Shown here: piece by piece, positions 9,443 through 20,236 of the stretch
Layout of the letters: the number at the start of each line of letters is the position of its first letter
How positions within the stretch are numbered: position 1 is the first letter of the stretch
Assembly: GCF_013282745.1 (NCBI RefSeq)
Contig: NZ_CP054044.1
Coordinates: 3,968,001 to 4,032,000 of the forward strand
Direction: 5' to 3'
DNA from: Yersinia bercovieri ATCC 43970
GTDB taxonomy: Bacteria; Pseudomonadota; Gammaproteobacteria; Enterobacterales; Enterobacteriaceae
Length of the DNA: 64,000 nucleotides
Notes under the pieces: generated by a model
What the model was told of the DNA's origin: nothing
What the model saw: only the letters and a program-made list of their open reading frames with translations
Database searches by the model: none
Translations under genes and position numbers: made by a program

Positions 9443-12058
9443 TTATGCAGCCAGCGCCTTGGTTATCTTCTCGAACAGATCACCGGATAAGTTTTCCAAC
9501 GTTTTCAATTGTTCCAATGCCTGACGCATCAGAGCCTGACGCCCTGCGTCATAGCGTTTCAGCCGGATCAAAGGCTCAATCAATCGTGCAGCAACCTGCG
9601 GGTTACGGGTGTTCAAATCACTGAGAATCTCCACTAGGAATTGATAGCCGCTACCATCGCTGGCATGAAATGCTGCTGGATTGCCAGAGGCAAAACTGCC
9701 GATCAATGAACGAGTCCGATTTGGATTGCTCAAACTAAATGCTGGATGCTTAAGCAAAGCCCGCACCTGAGTCAGAACATCTACCGCCGGACTGGTCGCT
9801 TGCAGCGCAAACCATTTATCCATCACCAAGCCATCGTGGTTCCAGCGAAGATCAAAGGCGGCCAGTAACTCATCGCGGCAAGGTAACTGTGCTGCAACTG
9901 CTGCGGCCATTGCTGCCAGCGAATCAGTCATATTATCGGCCTGGTGATATTGTGAAGAGACCAGCTTGTTAGCAAACTCCTCGTCACCAAATGCCAGATA
10001 ACTCAGGCAAGTATTGCGCAATGCCCGCTTGGCGATATCACCGTGTTCAATGCGATAAACCGGCGTTAAATTCGCCACATAAACAGCCAGCAGCTCATCG
10101 GACAGTGTTTGAGCCAAGCAACGTGTAATCGCTTCATGCACTGCACTAATAGCCTGCGGATCAATGGTGGTAAACAGTTCTGCAATTTCATTTTCTGATG
10201 GCAGTGTCAGGATCTGTGCGGCTAACGCAGGATCAAGATTTTCATCAAGTAATATTGCGCGGAAGGCATCAGCCACGTGGGCAGGCAGAGTCAATGGCTG
10301 TTTCTGCTGATATTTAGCAACATTAAGCTTGATATAGGTTGCCAACAGACTTTGCGCCGCATCCCAACGAGAGAATTCATTGCGCGCATGCTGCATCAGG
10401 AAAGTGAGCTGCTGATCGCTATAGCTATAATCCAATTTAACTGGCGCGGAGAATTCACGCAGCAAGGATGGGATTGGTGTATGTTCAACATTATCAAAGG
10501 TAAAGGTCTGTTCAGCTTCGGTCACATTCAGCACATGATGAACTGGCAAGCCATCTCTTTGCAACGCGATCACATTGCCTTTACTGTCATATAGCTCAAT
10601 ATCCAGTGGGATATGTAATGGCAGTTTTTCTGGCTGATCAGCGGTTGGTAAGGTTTTTTGGCTAACGTGCAAATGATACTGCTGCTTTTCTGCATCATAA
10701 TCATCACGTACCGTCAGTATTGGAGTGCCAGATTGACTATACCAGCGGCGGAATAAGGAGAGATCAACATTAGATGCATCTTCCATTGCCTGGACGAAAT
10801 CATCACAGGTCGCCGCACTGCCATCATGGCGCTCAAAATAGAGCTGCATCCCCGCCTGGAACTGCTGTTCACCTAGTAAGGTATGCATCATGCGGATCAC
10901 TTCTGAGCCTTTTTCATATACCGTTAGGGTATAGAAGTTGTTCATCTCGATGACTTTATCTGGGCGAATCGCATGGGCCATTGGGCTGGCGTCTTCCGCG
11001 AACTGTGCTGCGCGCATGACGCGTACATTTTCAATGCGATTAACAGAACGTGAGCCTAAATCAGAGCTAAACTCTTGATCACGGAATACTGTTAACCCTT
11101 CTTTCAAACTTAACTGGAACCAATCACGGCAAGTGACTCGGTTGCCGGTCCAGTTATGGAAATATTCATGACCAATAACCGCTTCAATATTCAGATAATC
11201 TTTATCTGTCGCGGTTTCTGCTTTTGCCAGAACATATTTTGAGTTGAATACATTCAACCCTTTATTCTCCATGGCACCCATGTTGAAGAAATCAACCGCA
11301 ACGATCATATAGATATCGAGGTCATATTCCAGACCAAAACGGGTCTCATCCCACTTCATGGAGTTCTTCAGTGAGGTCATCGCCCAGTCTGCGCGATCTA
11401 AATTGCCCCGATCAACAAAAAGTTCCAGTGCCACTTCACGGCCAGAACGGGTAATGAACTTATCGCGTAAGACATCAAAATCACCGGCAACCAGTGCAAA
11501 CAGGTAACAAGGTTTTGGGAATGGGTCTTCCCATTTTACCCAATGGCGGCCATCTTCCAGTTCCCCTTGCCCTACCCGGTTACCATTAGAAAGCAGATAC
11601 GGATAGCGAGACTTGTCAGCAACAATGCGGGTTGTAAAACGGGCCAGCACATCAGGGCGGTCTAAGTAGTAGGTAATATGCCGGAAGCCTTCGGCCTCAC
11701 ACTGGGTACATAACGCTTCACCGGAAAGATATAGCCCCTCAAGCGCGCTGTTTGTCGCCGGGTGGATATCATTGACGATTGTCAGTGTGAAATATGCGGG
11801 TAATTGCTCAATAATCAGCGAATTATCCTGCAGATGATAATGAGGCCATGCTTGCCCATCAATGCTGATACTGATTAATGTGAGATCTTCACCATCTAAG
11901 ATCAGCGGTGTCACTTCGGTTGCCTGACGTTTTACTTTACTGACCGCCGTTACCGTCGTTTTTTGCGCATCCAGTGCGAAGTCCAGATCGATATCGGTGA
12001 TGGTGTAATCCGGCGCACGATAATCGTGACGGTATTTAGCTTGCGGCTGTTGTGTCAT
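9443..12058 (-). CDS. pepN: PepN, aminopeptidase N (M1 family)
   Basis: 871 residues, one more than the E. coli enzyme. Zinc metallopeptidase: the exopeptidase motif GAMENKG and the zinc site HEYFHNWTGN followed, 18 residues on, by the third ligand glutamate in SLKEG (about residues 260-320). The C-terminal half is the alpha-helical DUF3458-type cap. Cytosolic, the major broad-specificity aminopeptidase in enterics, removing N-terminal residues from peptides. No signal peptide. Monocistronic here; the 3' side faces the palindromic repeat and the 5' side faces pncB divergently across a ~505-bp spacer. Confidence 0.98.
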   Translation of the reverse strand: MTQQPQAKYRHDYRAPDYTITDIDLDFALDAQKTTVTAVSKVKRQATEVTPLILDGEDLTLISISIDGQAWPHYHLQDNSLIIEQLPAYFTLTIVNDIHPATNSALEGLYLSGEALCTQCEAEGFRHITYYLDRPDVLARFTTRIVADKSRYPYLLSNGNRVGQGELEDGRHWVKWEDPFPKPCYLFALVAGDFDVLRDKFITRSGREVALELFVDRGNLDRADWAMTSLKNSMKWDETRFGLEYDLDIYMIVAVDFFNMGAMENKGLNVFNSKYVLAKAETATDKDYLNIEAVIGHEYFHNWTGNRVTCRDWFQLSLKEGLTVFRDQEFSSDLGSRSVNRIENVRVMRAAQFAEDASPMAHAIRPDKVIEMNNFYTLTVYEKGSEVIRMMHTLLGEQQFQAGMQLYFERHDGSAATCDDFVQAMEDASNVDLSLFRRWYSQSGTPILTVRDDYDAEKQQYHLHVSQKTLPTADQPEKLPLHIPLDIELYDSKGNVIALQRDGLPVHHVLNVTEAEQTFTFDNVEHTPIPSLLREFSAPVKLDYSYSDQQLTFLMQHARNEFSRWDAAQSLLATYIKLNVAKYQQKQPLTLPAHVADAFRAILLDENLDPALAAQILTLPSENEIAELFTTIDPQAISAVHEAITRCLAQTLSDELLAVYVANLTPVYRIEHGDIAKRALRNTCLSYLAFGDEEFANKLVSSQYHQADNMTDSLAAMAAAVAAQLPCRDELLAAFDLRWNHDGLVMDKWFALQATSPAVDVLTQVRALLKHPAFSLSNPNRTRSLIGSFASGNPAAFHASDGSGYQFLVEILSDLNTRNPQVAARLIEPLIRLKRYDAGRQALMRQALEQLKTLENLSGDLFEKITKALAA

Positions 12059-12563
12059 AGAAACCCTTTTGACGTCATCTGTGAGTATGATTATCAGGTC
12101 TGTATTTATAGTTGGTGGGGCTTAAGAACATGACTGCCATTGACTTCGCCCCAGACCCAGATAGCGTTTCAATGTATCACAATTGTTAGAAAAACCTAGT
12201 TGAGAACCCGTGCTATTAGGGAAAATCTGGCACTGATTGTGAATTTTTCGCGCCAGTTCGCAAGTCAATGATAGGTTTGCAATTGGTGAGCAGTAGCGCA
12301 GTTATTGTCCGGCGTTCATGGCGTCTTTACCCGCGCTGGATACCCACGTTGCCGCCTTGGGTGATATCCGTGAGTGGGAATGCCAAAAGATATAGCTGTT
12401 TACTATTTCCGATTCAGAGCTAATGGCACGTTTAAACCTAGACCTCGGATTAGCATTTATGGTGTGATGAAGCTTCAATAACAGGATAATCTCGGTATAC
12501 TCCCGTGACTTTATCGTTTATGCCGACTACGGAAATGTTGCTACGAGGATGCTGTATAGCGCC
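12059..12563. other. Long divergent spacer between pepN and pncB
   Basis: Nothing protein-like was seen on either strand. It must hold the pepN promoter on the left and the pncB promoter on the right; a TATACT at 12496-12501 is a reasonable -10 for pncB but its -35 (near 12474) is poor. GTTTAAAC at 12430 is a small palindrome. I did not find a convincing NadR box. Confidence 0.5.
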
Positions 12564-13769
12564 ATGACTCAAGACGCCTCACCGATTTTGACTTCATTGC
12601 TTGATACCGATGCATATAAGCTTCACATGCAGCAAGCCGTGTTCCATCGCTATCGCTATATTACCGTTGCCGCTGAATTTCGCTGCCGTGGTGATGAGCT
12701 GTTGGGCAAATATGCCGACGAAATCCGCCACCAGATAGTATTAATGAGCCAATTAGCGCTGACCGATGATGAGTATCTCTACCTCTCCGGCTTACCCTTC
12801 TTTCAAGCTGACTATCTGAACTGGCTGCGTACTTTTCGCTTTAATCCCGAGCAGGTCACTGTATCGGATAACAGCGGTAAGTTAGAGATTCGTATTGCCG
12901 GCTTATGGTGTGAAACGATTTTATGGGAAGTGCCGCTGCTGGCAGTGATCAGTGAAATTGTCCATCGCCGCCGCTCTGTGGATGTTTCGACCGCCCAGGC
13001 GGTCCAGCAACTGCGCAACAAGCTGCAACAGTTTAAGTTGCTTAGCGCTGATATTGATATTACTCACTTTAAGTTAATGGACTTTGGCTCTCGCCGCCGT
13101 TTTTCGCGTGAAATACAATATGCCATCGTCAGTAGCTTAAAAGAGGAGTTCCCTTATCTGGTCGGGACCAGCAACTATGATTTAGCACGCAAGTTGGCAT
13201 TAACGCCAGTGGGCACTCAGGCCCATGAATGGTTCCAGGCGCATCAGCAGATAAGCCCAGTTCTGGCCAACAGCCAGCGCGTGGCGCTACAAGTCTGGTT
13301 GGATGAGTATCCCGATCAACTCGGCGTAGCATTGACCGACTGTATTACCATGGATGCTTTTTTACGCGATTTCGATCAAATATTCGCCAATCGCTATCAG
13401 GGATTACGCCATGACTCGGGTGATCCAGTCGAATGGGGAGAGAAAGCGATCGCCCATTATGAGAAGCTGGGTATTGACCCAATGAGCAAAACATTGGTGT
13501 TTTCAGATAATCTGGACTTGGAAAAAGCATTATCGCTCTACCGCCACTTCTACCAACGAATTCAATTGGTGTTTGGTATTGGTACGCGTTTAACTTGCGA
13601 TATCCCCGGGGTTAAGCCACTCAATATTGTTATCAAGCTAATTGAGTGCAACGACAAACCAGTAGCTAAGCTTTCTGATAGCCCTGGTAAAACCATTTGT
13701 CATGACCCTGCTTTTGTTGATGAGTTACGTGAAGCCTTTGCCCTGCCTTTAGTCAAGAAAGCCAGTTAA
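12564..13769 (+). CDS. pncB: PncB, nicotinate phosphoribosyltransferase
   Basis: 401 residues from MTQDASP, which matches the E. coli N-terminus; an ATG 15 bases upstream (12549) gives a five-residue extension without family support. Converts nicotinate, PRPP and ATP to nicotinate mononucleotide in the NAD salvage (Preiss-Handler) pathway; soluble. Conserved blocks: [46 protein letters not shown] and GIGTRLTCD; the histidine of [13 protein letters not shown] is the autophosphorylation region in the family. A stem-loop follows the stop. Same neighbours as in E. coli (pepN divergent, asnS downstream). Confidence 0.98.
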   Translation: MTQDASPILTSLLDTDAYKLHMQQAVFHRYRYITVAAEFRCRGDELLGKYADEIRHQIVLMSQLALTDDEYLYLSGLPFFQADYLNWLRTFRFNPEQVTVSDNSGKLEIRIAGLWCETILWEVPLLAVISEIVHRRRSVDVSTAQAVQQLRNKLQQFKLLSADIDITHFKLMDFGSRRRFSREIQYAIVSSLKEEFPYLVGTSNYDLARKLALTPVGTQAHEWFQAHQQISPVLANSQRVALQVWLDEYPDQLGVALTDCITMDAFLRDFDQIFANRYQGLRHDSGDPVEWGEKAIAHYEKLGIDPMSKTLVFSDNLDLEKALSLYRHFYQRIQLVFGIGTRLTCDIPGVKPLNIVIKLIECNDKPVAKLSDSPGKTICHDPAFVDELREAFALPLVKKAS

Positions 13770-13801
13770 CCTCGAGCACCGTTTTTTTGTATTTATTGAT
13801 C

Positions 13802-13832
13802 AATAGCTGGGTCGCGAAACCGCCCAGCTATT
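13802..13832 (+). terminator. Stem-loop after pncB
   Basis: Ten-base arms AATAGCTGGG / CCCAGCTATT with an 11-base loop, 33 bases after the pncB stop. Only TTGCCTG follows the stem, so it is a weak intrinsic terminator for pncB; a T-rich run also precedes it. Confidence 0.55.
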
Positions 13833-14044
13833 TGCCTGAGTTGCACATTTTTCCGCCACTCTATCCCCCTCAGTTAAAATCAGCCCTGAATTGTGTCGCC
13901 TCTATTCAGAAATAAGCACAGAAATGTTGCACTAAACTGGTGATTTCTACTTGTGTCCTGCACTGTCGCAAGTAACATAGCAATATCCCCATTTTCTTGG
14001 GTTGTTAACTATTTCTATATCAAAACTATTAAAGAGAGAAATCT

Positions 14045-15445
14045 ATGAGCGTAGTGCCTGTAGTCGACGTACTGCAAGGCCGTGCTGCGGTTGACAGTGA
14101 AGTCACCGTACGCGGTTGGGTGCGTACCCGGAGAGATTCTAAAGCGGGTATCTCCTTCGTTGCCGTTTATGACGGTTCCTGCTTTGACCCGTTACAGGCC
14201 GTCGTGAATAATACTTTGCCTAATTATCAGGATGAAGTGCTGCATCTGACTACCGGTTGTTCAGTCGAAGTCACCGGGACAGTGGTGGCCTCACCAGGTG
14301 AAGGACAGAGTTTTGAAATTCAAGCCACCGCAATTAAAGTGGTAGGTTGGGTTGATGACCCCGATACCTACCCGATGGCGGCAAAACGTCACAGTATCGA
14401 ATATTTGCGTGAAGTCGCTCACTTGCGCCCACGGACTAACCTGATTGGTGCAGTGGCCCGTGTTCGCCATACTTTGGCACAGGCGATTCATCGTTTCTTC
14501 GATGAAAATGGCTATTTCTGGGTTTCTACACCACTGATCACCGCTTCAGATACCGAAGGTGCCGGTGAAATGTTCCGTGTCTCCACCTTAGATCTGGAAA
14601 ATCTGCCACGCACTGATACCGGTGCTGTCGATTTCAGCGAGGACTTCTTCGGTAAAGAGGCCTTCCTGACTGTGTCCGGCCAGCTAAATGGTGAAACCTA
14701 CGCCAGTGCGTTATCTAAGGTTTACACTTTCGGCCCAACTTTCCGTGCTGAAAACTCCAATACCAGTCGTCATTTGGCTGAATTCTGGATGGTAGAGCCA
14801 GAGGTTGCCTTTGCCTCACTGGATGATGTCGCCGGCTTGGCCGAGAAAATGTTGAAATACGTTTTCCAGGCGGTACTGAACGAACGTGCCGATGATATGA
14901 AGTTCTTCGCTGAACGGGTAGATAAAGATGCGTTAGATCGCTTGCAACGCTTTGTTACCTCTGACTTTGCTCAGGTTAACTACACCGACGCTATCGAGAT
15001 CCTGAAAGCATCAGGTCAAAAATTTGAGAATGACGTCTCTTGGGGCATTGATTTATCTTCTGAACATGAACGCTATTTGGCTGAGAAACACTTTAAAGCG
15101 CCGGTAGTGGTTAAAAACTATCCGAAAGACATTAAAGCTTTCTATATGCGTATGAACGAAGATGGCAAAACCGTTGCGGCGATGGATGTATTGGCGCCGG
15201 GAATTGGTGAAATCATCGGGGGTTCACAACGTGAAGAGCGCTTAGATGTGTTGGATGCGCGTCTGGAAGAGATGGGCCTCAATAAAGAAGATTATTGGTG
15301 GTATCGTGATCTGCGTCGCTACGGCACTGTACCGCATTCAGGATTTGGCCTTGGATTTGAGCGTTTGATCTCCTATGTAACTGGGGTTCAGAACGTTCGG
15401 GATGTCATTCCATTCCCACGCACACCGAGAAATGCCAGCTTCTAA
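14045..15445 (+). CDS. asnS: AsnS, asparaginyl-tRNA synthetase
   Basis: 466 residues. Class IIb aminoacyl-tRNA synthetase charging tRNA-Asn in the cytosol. N-terminal OB-fold anticodon-binding domain ([19 protein letters not shown]) is followed by the catalytic domain: motif 2 [21 protein letters not shown] region near 240 and motif 3 [10 protein letters not shown] near 440. The asparagine-specific signature SNTSRHL separates it from AspRS. AAAGAGAG provides a ribosome site about eight bases before the ATG. Followed by a strong terminator, then ompF. Confidence 0.98.
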   Translation: MSVVPVVDVLQGRAAVDSEVTVRGWVRTRRDSKAGISFVAVYDGSCFDPLQAVVNNTLPNYQDEVLHLTTGCSVEVTGTVVASPGEGQSFEIQATAIKVVGWVDDPDTYPMAAKRHSIEYLREVAHLRPRTNLIGAVARVRHTLAQAIHRFFDENGYFWVSTPLITASDTEGAGEMFRVSTLDLENLPRTDTGAVDFSEDFFGKEAFLTVSGQLNGETYASALSKVYTFGPTFRAENSNTSRHLAEFWMVEPEVAFASLDDVAGLAEKMLKYVFQAVLNERADDMKFFAERVDKDALDRLQRFVTSDFAQVNYTDAIEILKASGQKFENDVSWGIDLSSEHERYLAEKHFKAPVVVKNYPKDIKAFYMRMNEDGKTVAAMDVLAPGIGEIIGGSQREERLDVLDARLEEMGLNKEDYWWYRDLRRYGTVPHSGFGLGFERLISYVTGVQNVRDVIPFPRTPRNASF

Positions 15446-15483
15446 GTTCGTCATTTCGAAAAAAAATGTTTATTTGTATAAAT

Positions 15484-15516
15484 AAAAGCCAGCTCAGCTG
15501 GCTTTTGTCATTTTTT
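15484..15516 (+). terminator. Rho-independent terminator of asnS
   Basis: AAAAGCCAGCT and AGCTGGCTTTT form an 11-base stem around a single unpaired C (so a few inner pairs must open), followed by GTCATTTTTT. Ends asnS transcription before the ompF promoter region. Confidence 0.85.
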
Positions 15517-15549
15517 AAAGTTAGATCTAAGTCACAAAGTTCCCTTAAA

Positions 15550-15568
15550 TTTACATTTAGTAACAAAT
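15550..15568 (+). promoter_or_regulatory. Candidate OmpR-binding box upstream of ompF
   Basis: TTTACATTTAGTAACAAAT closely resembles the tandem 10-base OmpR half-sites of E. coli ompF (TTTAC..TT..GTAACA). It lies about 175 bp upstream of the ompF start in an AT-rich stretch, the expected place for EnvZ-OmpR control. Assigned by resemblance only. Confidence 0.5.
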
Positions 15569-15729
15569 AGTATCCCACTGAAACATATTCAGGTAATTGG
15601 TAGCATTTTCGGTCTGGATTATAAGCCCTGCGAATGGAACACTGCGTTCAGACACAGACGACACCAAACTCTCAACAATAGTTCCAAAAAAATTATTGGC
15701 GGCAGTGGCAGGTGTCCGAATAAAACCAA

Positions 15730-15760
15730 TGAGGGTAATAATAATGATGAAGCGCAATAT
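15730..15760 (+). promoter_or_regulatory. ompF ribosome site / MicF pairing region
   Basis: The TGAGGGTAATAATA leader with the first codons (ATGATGAAGCGCAATATTCT) is almost identical to the E. coli ompF translation start, which is the target of the MicF antisense RNA. Regulation by MicF in this organism is inferred from that conservation; micF itself is not in the window. Confidence 0.5.
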
Positions 15761-16868
15761 TCTTGCAGTAGTAATCCCAGCATTGTTAGCAGCTGGCGCA
15801 GCTAATGCAGCAGAAATCTACAACAAAGACGGCAACAAACTTGACCTGTACGGTAAAGTTGACGCGCGTCACCAGTTCTCTGACAACAAAGGTCAAGACG
15901 GCGACGAAACTTATGTTCGTTTTGGCTTCAAAGGTGAAACCCAAATTACTAGCCAACTGACCGGTTACGGCCAGTGGGAATACAACGTTCAGGCTAACCA
16001 CGCTGAATCTCAAGGCGACAAAGGCAACAAAACCCGTCTGGGCTTTGCTGGTCTGAAATTTGCTGAATTCGGTTCATTGGACTACGGCCGTAACTACGGC
16101 GTAATCTATGACGTTAACGCATGGACCGACATGCTGCCAGTGTTCGGTGGCGACTCCATCTCTAACTCTGATAACTACATGACTGGCCGTTCTACTGGTC
16201 TGGCTACTTATCGTAACACCAACTTCTTCGGTCTGGTTGATGGCCTGAACTTTGCTCTGCAATATCAAGGCAAAAACGAAGATGGTCGTGATGGTTCTAC
16301 CACAACAGGTGGTATTACTACCTTTAATAACCTGAAAGATCAGAATGGCGACGGTTTCGGTATCTCCTCTACTTATGATATCGGTTACGGTGTAAACTTC
16401 GGTGCTGGTTTCTCTTCTTCAAACCGTACTGACGAACAAAAACGTTTCAGCACTGCTCCTGGCGAAAAAGCTCAGGCATGGAACGTTGGTGCTAAATACG
16501 ACGCAAACAACGTATACTTGGCTGTAATGTATGCTGAAACTCAAAACATGACTCCATACGGCGATGCTAATGATACTATCGCTAACAAGACTCGTGACAT
16601 TGAAATCACTGCACAGTACCAGTTCGACTTCGGTCTGCGTCCATCTTTAGGCTATGTACAGTCTAAAGGTAAGGATCTGGATGACGCAGCTGGCGACAAC
16701 CATGATCTGGTGAAATATGTTTCTGTTGGTACTTACTACGCGTTCAACAAAAACATGACCACCTATGTTGATTACAAAATCAACTTGATGGATAAAGATG
16801 CATTCACCGAAGCTAACGGTCTGTTGACAGACGACGTTGTTGGTGTTGGCTTGGTTTACCAGTTCTAA
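15744..16868 (+). CDS. ompF: OmpF-type general porin
   Basis: 374 residues from [10 protein letters not shown], preceded at eight bases by GAGGG; the reading frame is open for 147 bases further upstream but that part is non-coding leader. Signal peptide with cleavage after ANA, mature protein starting [16 protein letters not shown], the hallmark of the OmpC/OmpF/PhoE porins. Sixteen-strand beta-barrel ending in the typical C-terminal phenylalanine (VGLVYQF), with the constriction loop motif near MLPVFGGDS. Trimer in the outer membrane that lets small hydrophilic solutes through. The asnS-ompF-aspC order supports OmpF rather than OmpC. Surface loops (for example around [13 protein letters not shown]) are the variable part. 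Confidence 0.95.
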   Translation: MMKRNILAVVIPALLAAGAANAAEIYNKDGNKLDLYGKVDARHQFSDNKGQDGDETYVRFGFKGETQITSQLTGYGQWEYNVQANHAESQGDKGNKTRLGFAGLKFAEFGSLDYGRNYGVIYDVNAWTDMLPVFGGDSISNSDNYMTGRSTGLATYRNTNFFGLVDGLNFALQYQGKNEDGRDGSTTTGGITTFNNLKDQNGDGFGISSTYDIGYGVNFGAGFSSSNRTDEQKRFSTAPGEKAQAWNVGAKYDANNVYLAVMYAETQNMTPYGDANDTIANKTRDIEITAQYQFDFGLRPSLGYVQSKGKDLDDAAGDNHDLVKYVSVGTYYAFNKNMTTYVDYKINLMDKDAFTEANGLLTDDVVGVGLVYQF

Positions 16869-16910
16869 GTTAAACTTAATCAGGCAGTTTATCTGCTGAC
16901 ATAAGTTGAA

Positions 16911-16939
16911 AAAAGGCAGGGCTTCGGCTCTGCCTTTTT
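16911..16939 (+). terminator. Rho-independent terminator of ompF
   Basis: AAAGGCAGGGC-TTCG-GCTCTGCCTTTTT: a stem closed by the very stable TTCG loop with a T run, 43 bases after the stop codon. Confidence 0.9.
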
Positions 16940-17126
16940 GTTTCTATCCTTAGCCAAAATATAGGGATATTCCGCTGTCAATGGCTCTATTGTGCCGATT
17001 TTTCACCCTGAATCCCCCCGCCTCACAACATTCATTTCTTTTTATCGCAAACGGTTGGCAAAGACCGCAACTGGCGTTACCCTGATGGTTCTGTTTGCTT
17101 AACGCTAAGCCATGGAAGCCTCTGAC

Positions 17127-18317
17127 ATGTTTGAAAAAATCACTGCTGCACCTGCGGACCCTATTCTGGGCCTGACCGATATTTTCCGCGCGGATGACCG
17201 CCCTAATAAAATCAACCTGGGGATCGGCGTCTACAAAGACGAAACCGGTAAAACGCCGGTGCTCACCAGCGTGAAAAAAGCTGAGCAGTATTTGCTGGAA
17301 AACGAAGTTACCAAAAACTATCTGGATATTGGTGGCCTACCGGCTTTCGCCAGTTGCACTCAGGAACTGTTGTTCGGTAGCCAGAGCGCCATTATCGCCG
17401 ATAAACGTGCGCGTACCGCTCAAACCCCTGGTGGGACTGGCGGGTTACGTATCGCTGCTGATTTTATCGCCCACCAAACCAGCGCCAAACGTGTCTGGGT
17501 CAGTAATCCAAGCTGGCCGAACCATAAAAATATCTTCGCTGCTGCCGGGCTGGAAGTGGTTGAGTATGCTTATTATGACGCAGCGAACCATGCGCTAGAT
17601 TTCGATGGGCTATTAAATAGCCTGTCAGAAGCTCAGGCTGGCGACGTCGTGCTGTTCCATGGCTGCTGCCATAACCCAACCGGCATCGATCCAACTGAAG
17701 CCCAGTGGAGCCAACTGGCTGAACTGTCAGTAGCTAAAGGTTGGTTGCCACTGTTTGACTTCGCTTATCAGGGCTTTGCCAAAGGGCTGGAAGAAGATGC
17801 TCAGGGCCTGCGAATTTTCGCCGCGACACATCAAGAGTTGATTGTTTGCAGCTCTTATTCAAAAAACTTCGGCCTGTACAACGAGCGTGTTGGGGCTTGC
17901 ACTGTCGTTGCAGCAAGCAACGATGTAGCTGATATTGCGTTCAGTCAGGTTAAAGCGGTTATCCGTGCTAACTACTCTAACCCACCAGCGCATGGCGCCT
18001 CTGTAGTTGCCACAATTTTGAGCACCCCAGCACTGCGCGCGATTTGGGAACAAGAACTGGCCGATATGCGCCAGCGAATCCACCGTATGCGTCAGTTGTT
18101 TGTGAATACGTTGCAGGAAAAAGGCGCGAAACAAGATTTCAGCTTTATCATTAACCAGAATGGCATGTTCTCGTTCAGTGGCCTGACCAAAGAGCAAGTT
18201 CTACGCCTGCGTAATGAGTTCGCTGTTTACGCGGTTAACTCTGGTCGAGTCAACGTTGCTGGTATGACGCCGGACAACATGGCTCCACTGTGTGAAGCTA
18301 TCGTCGCTGTGCTCTAA
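17127..18317 (+). CDS. aspC: AspC, aspartate aminotransferase
   Basis: 396 residues, identical in length to the E. coli enzyme, starting [12 protein letters not shown]. The upstream in-frame ATG (17112) would add five residues; GGAAG eight bases before 17127 supports the shorter form. Fold type I PLP enzyme: the Schiff-base lysine is in [15 protein letters not shown] near 246, and the substrate-binding arginine is in the C-terminal part (NSGRVNVAG). Transfers amino groups between aspartate and 2-oxoglutarate; also acts on aromatic amino acids. Cytosolic. Own terminator; the next gene is on the opposite strand. Confidence 0.98.
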   Translation: MFEKITAAPADPILGLTDIFRADDRPNKINLGIGVYKDETGKTPVLTSVKKAEQYLLENEVTKNYLDIGGLPAFASCTQELLFGSQSAIIADKRARTAQTPGGTGGLRIAADFIAHQTSAKRVWVSNPSWPNHKNIFAAAGLEVVEYAYYDAANHALDFDGLLNSLSEAQAGDVVLFHGCCHNPTGIDPTEAQWSQLAELSVAKGWLPLFDFAYQGFAKGLEEDAQGLRIFAATHQELIVCSSYSKNFGLYNERVGACTVVAASNDVADIAFSQVKAVIRANYSNPPAHGASVVATILSTPALRAIWEQELADMRQRIHRMRQLFVNTLQEKGAKQDFSFIINQNGMFSFSGLTKEQVLRLRNEFAVYAVNSGRVNVAGMTPDNMAPLCEAIVAVL

Positions 18318-18346
18318 TTAGTGCTTTATGACGGGTCACTGACCGT

Positions 18347-18380
18347 AAAAGGGTGCCTTTGCAGGTACCCTTTTATTTTT
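18347..18380 (+). terminator. Rho-independent terminator of aspC
   Basis: AAAAGGGTGCC and GGTACCCTTTT arms around TTTGCA, then ATTTTTCTT. Lies between the convergent ends of aspC and the EAL gene and could act on both strands. Confidence 0.85.
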
Positions 18381-18408
18381 CTTAATATGTCAGATCAAAC
18401 AACAGCTC

Positions 18409-19950
18409 TTAATGGAACATATATTTGGCAAATTCGCTCATAGGCATCGGCCGGCCAAACATATAGCCTTGCAGGTAATCAACATTGTGAGCCTGCAAAT
18501 AACGCATCTGTGTGTCGTTTTCGACCCCCTCGGCAATCGTCTGTAACCCCAGTCGGGTCGCCAAATCAATAACATTACCCACAATGTGACTTGAGAGCGC
18601 ATCGGAGCCAATCATGCCGACAAAACTTTGGTCTATTTTCAAGAAATCGACTTTAAACTTCTGCAAGTAACTCAGACTTGAATGTCCGGTGCCAAAATCG
18701 TCAATAGCAATAAAGACACCAAGAGCATGGAGTTCTGCGAATAATCGGTCAGTCATCTCATCTGCAACAATCAATTTGCGCTCGGTTAATTCCAGCGTAA
18801 TATTAATTTTATTGCCGCCAAAAGCCTGAATGAAATTACGGCAGTCATCTAATAGGCTCAAATCACGGCAATGGTTGGCGCTAATATTAAAGCCAAAATG
18901 GAAACCTTCCGGTAATTGATTTACATAAGGGGCAAATCTTGCACTCACCTGCTGCATAATAGAACGAGTCATTGGCACAATCAGTTCGCTATCCTCGGCC
19001 ATCGGAATAAAATGATTTGGTTGAATCATTCCCTGCCCAGGATGCTGCCAGCGCATTAATACTTCACAGCCAATCCAATATTTCTCTTTACCCGAAACAA
19101 TGGGCTGCATGTAAGGAATAAACTCGTTATTTTCTAATGCCTGTTTTAATACCTGAGTGGGTGATGCCGCTCGGCCCGATAACCAAAAAACAAGTACAGC
19201 TGATCCGATACTCATTAAGATGAAGAATATCAGGCTACCTTGAGTATATTGCCAAACGTAGGCCAAATATTGCTGATTAGAGAGTGTTGTGCTTAACGAA
19301 TAAGCAAACTTATCTGACGCCAAATAGAGTAACTCCCCCTTCTTCTGAGGCGCGCCGACATGTACTGCACCTGCCGCGTCCATCCACTGATTACCCACTC
19401 TCAGTTGCAACTGAATATCACCACTCAGCAGATTAAGGATACTACGCAGGTAATAGCCATCGACGGCAACCAAAATACTGTAATCACCTCGTTCCTGTCG
19501 GTACACCATTAAAGCGCGGTCGGGTGTAACATCATTACCCGACATTAACTCGAGTTGCCCATCGACAAATACATTTAAATCAAAAGGGGCAGAAAGCGGG
19601 CCATATATTGAGGAGCAAAAAATGGTCGAACCCTTGGCAAAAGAGACAGAGCGAACATCTGGCACCATGACCACTTGATCCCGTAAGTTCTGTACAACTT
19701 GCAAGCAAGGTTTTCCCAGTCCGGTTTCGACTTGGATAGCCGCATGTTGCAAGTTATTAAATATCTGATCGAAGCGCACCCTACCTTGTAATAGTTTGGT
19801 CTCTGCATCCTGATGCATATTTGCTTTGGTTTGCCCATAAATCACAACAGCACCTAGCAACAGAAACAGTAAAAATACCATGCAAGAAAAACCAAGCCGG
19901 GACAGGAACTTATTCAGTCTGAAACGACGAAATGGCATAGTGGATCCCAT
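18409..19950 (-). CDS. CSS-motif EAL-domain cyclic-di-GMP phosphodiesterase
   Basis: 513 residues (508 if the in-frame ATG at 19938, which has GGGA six bases upstream, is used). Membrane segment at about 20-40, a periplasmic CSS-motif domain with the CSS triad at 112-114 and a partner cysteine near 82, a second membrane segment at about 237-262, then a cytoplasmic EAL domain. Catalytic residues are in place: E of GCEVL (EVL instead of EAL), N of FNISAN, E of ELTER, DD of IDDFGTG, K of LKIDQS, E of AEGVE and QGY. No GGDEF domain. It should hydrolyse c-di-GMP to pGpG, with activity tuned by the periplasmic disulfide as described for E. coli CSS-EAL enzymes. E. coli has no such gene between aspC and ycbL, so it is accessory here; I cannot name the orthologue. 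Confidence 0.9.
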   Translation of the reverse strand: MGSTMPFRRFRLNKFLSRLGFSCMVFLLFLLLGAVVIYGQTKANMHQDAETKLLQGRVRFDQIFNNLQHAAIQVETGLGKPCLQVVQNLRDQVVMVPDVRSVSFAKGSTIFCSSIYGPLSAPFDLNVFVDGQLELMSGNDVTPDRALMVYRQERGDYSILVAVDGYYLRSILNLLSGDIQLQLRVGNQWMDAAGAVHVGAPQKKGELLYLASDKFAYSLSTTLSNQQYLAYVWQYTQGSLIFFILMSIGSAVLVFWLSGRAASPTQVLKQALENNEFIPYMQPIVSGKEKYWIGCEVLMRWQHPGQGMIQPNHFIPMAEDSELIVPMTRSIMQQVSARFAPYVNQLPEGFHFGFNISANHCRDLSLLDDCRNFIQAFGGNKINITLELTERKLIVADEMTDRLFAELHALGVFIAIDDFGTGHSSLSYLQKFKVDFLKIDQSFVGMIGSDALSSHIVGNVIDLATRLGLQTIAEGVENDTQMRYLQAHNVDYLQGYMFGRPMPMSEFAKYMFH

Positions 19951-20169
19951 TGAAAAGCGCTCGTAATATTACTAGCTCAAAACGGCAGTAAGAACCATGC
20001 CGCGTCAATATCAATTACTGCTGGTTAGTGGCGCTATCTGGCCATTATACCCCGTCAATATCGCAGCGATAGCACTCTGCTCAATGGATATCATTATTAT
20101 GATAACAGCACAAATAAATAGCCGCTGATTGGCTCACAAAGCACATTGTTCACTTATTAAATATAATGC

Positions 20170-20190
20170 AAAAAGACACCGAATGGTGCC
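20170..20190 (-). terminator. Rho-independent terminator of ycbL
   Basis: On the minus strand GGCACC-ATTC-GGTGTC followed by TTTTT, about 46 bases after the ycbL stop. Confidence 0.8.
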
Positions 20191-20236
20191 TTCCTTTTGG
20201 TTGTGTACTCTTATAATGCGACTAAAATATTTGTCA

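Noticed and set aside
9349..9624. 91-codon plus-strand ORF over the palindromic repeat and the end of pepN
   Set aside because: Most of it is antisense to pepN; composition is explained by the gene on the other strand.
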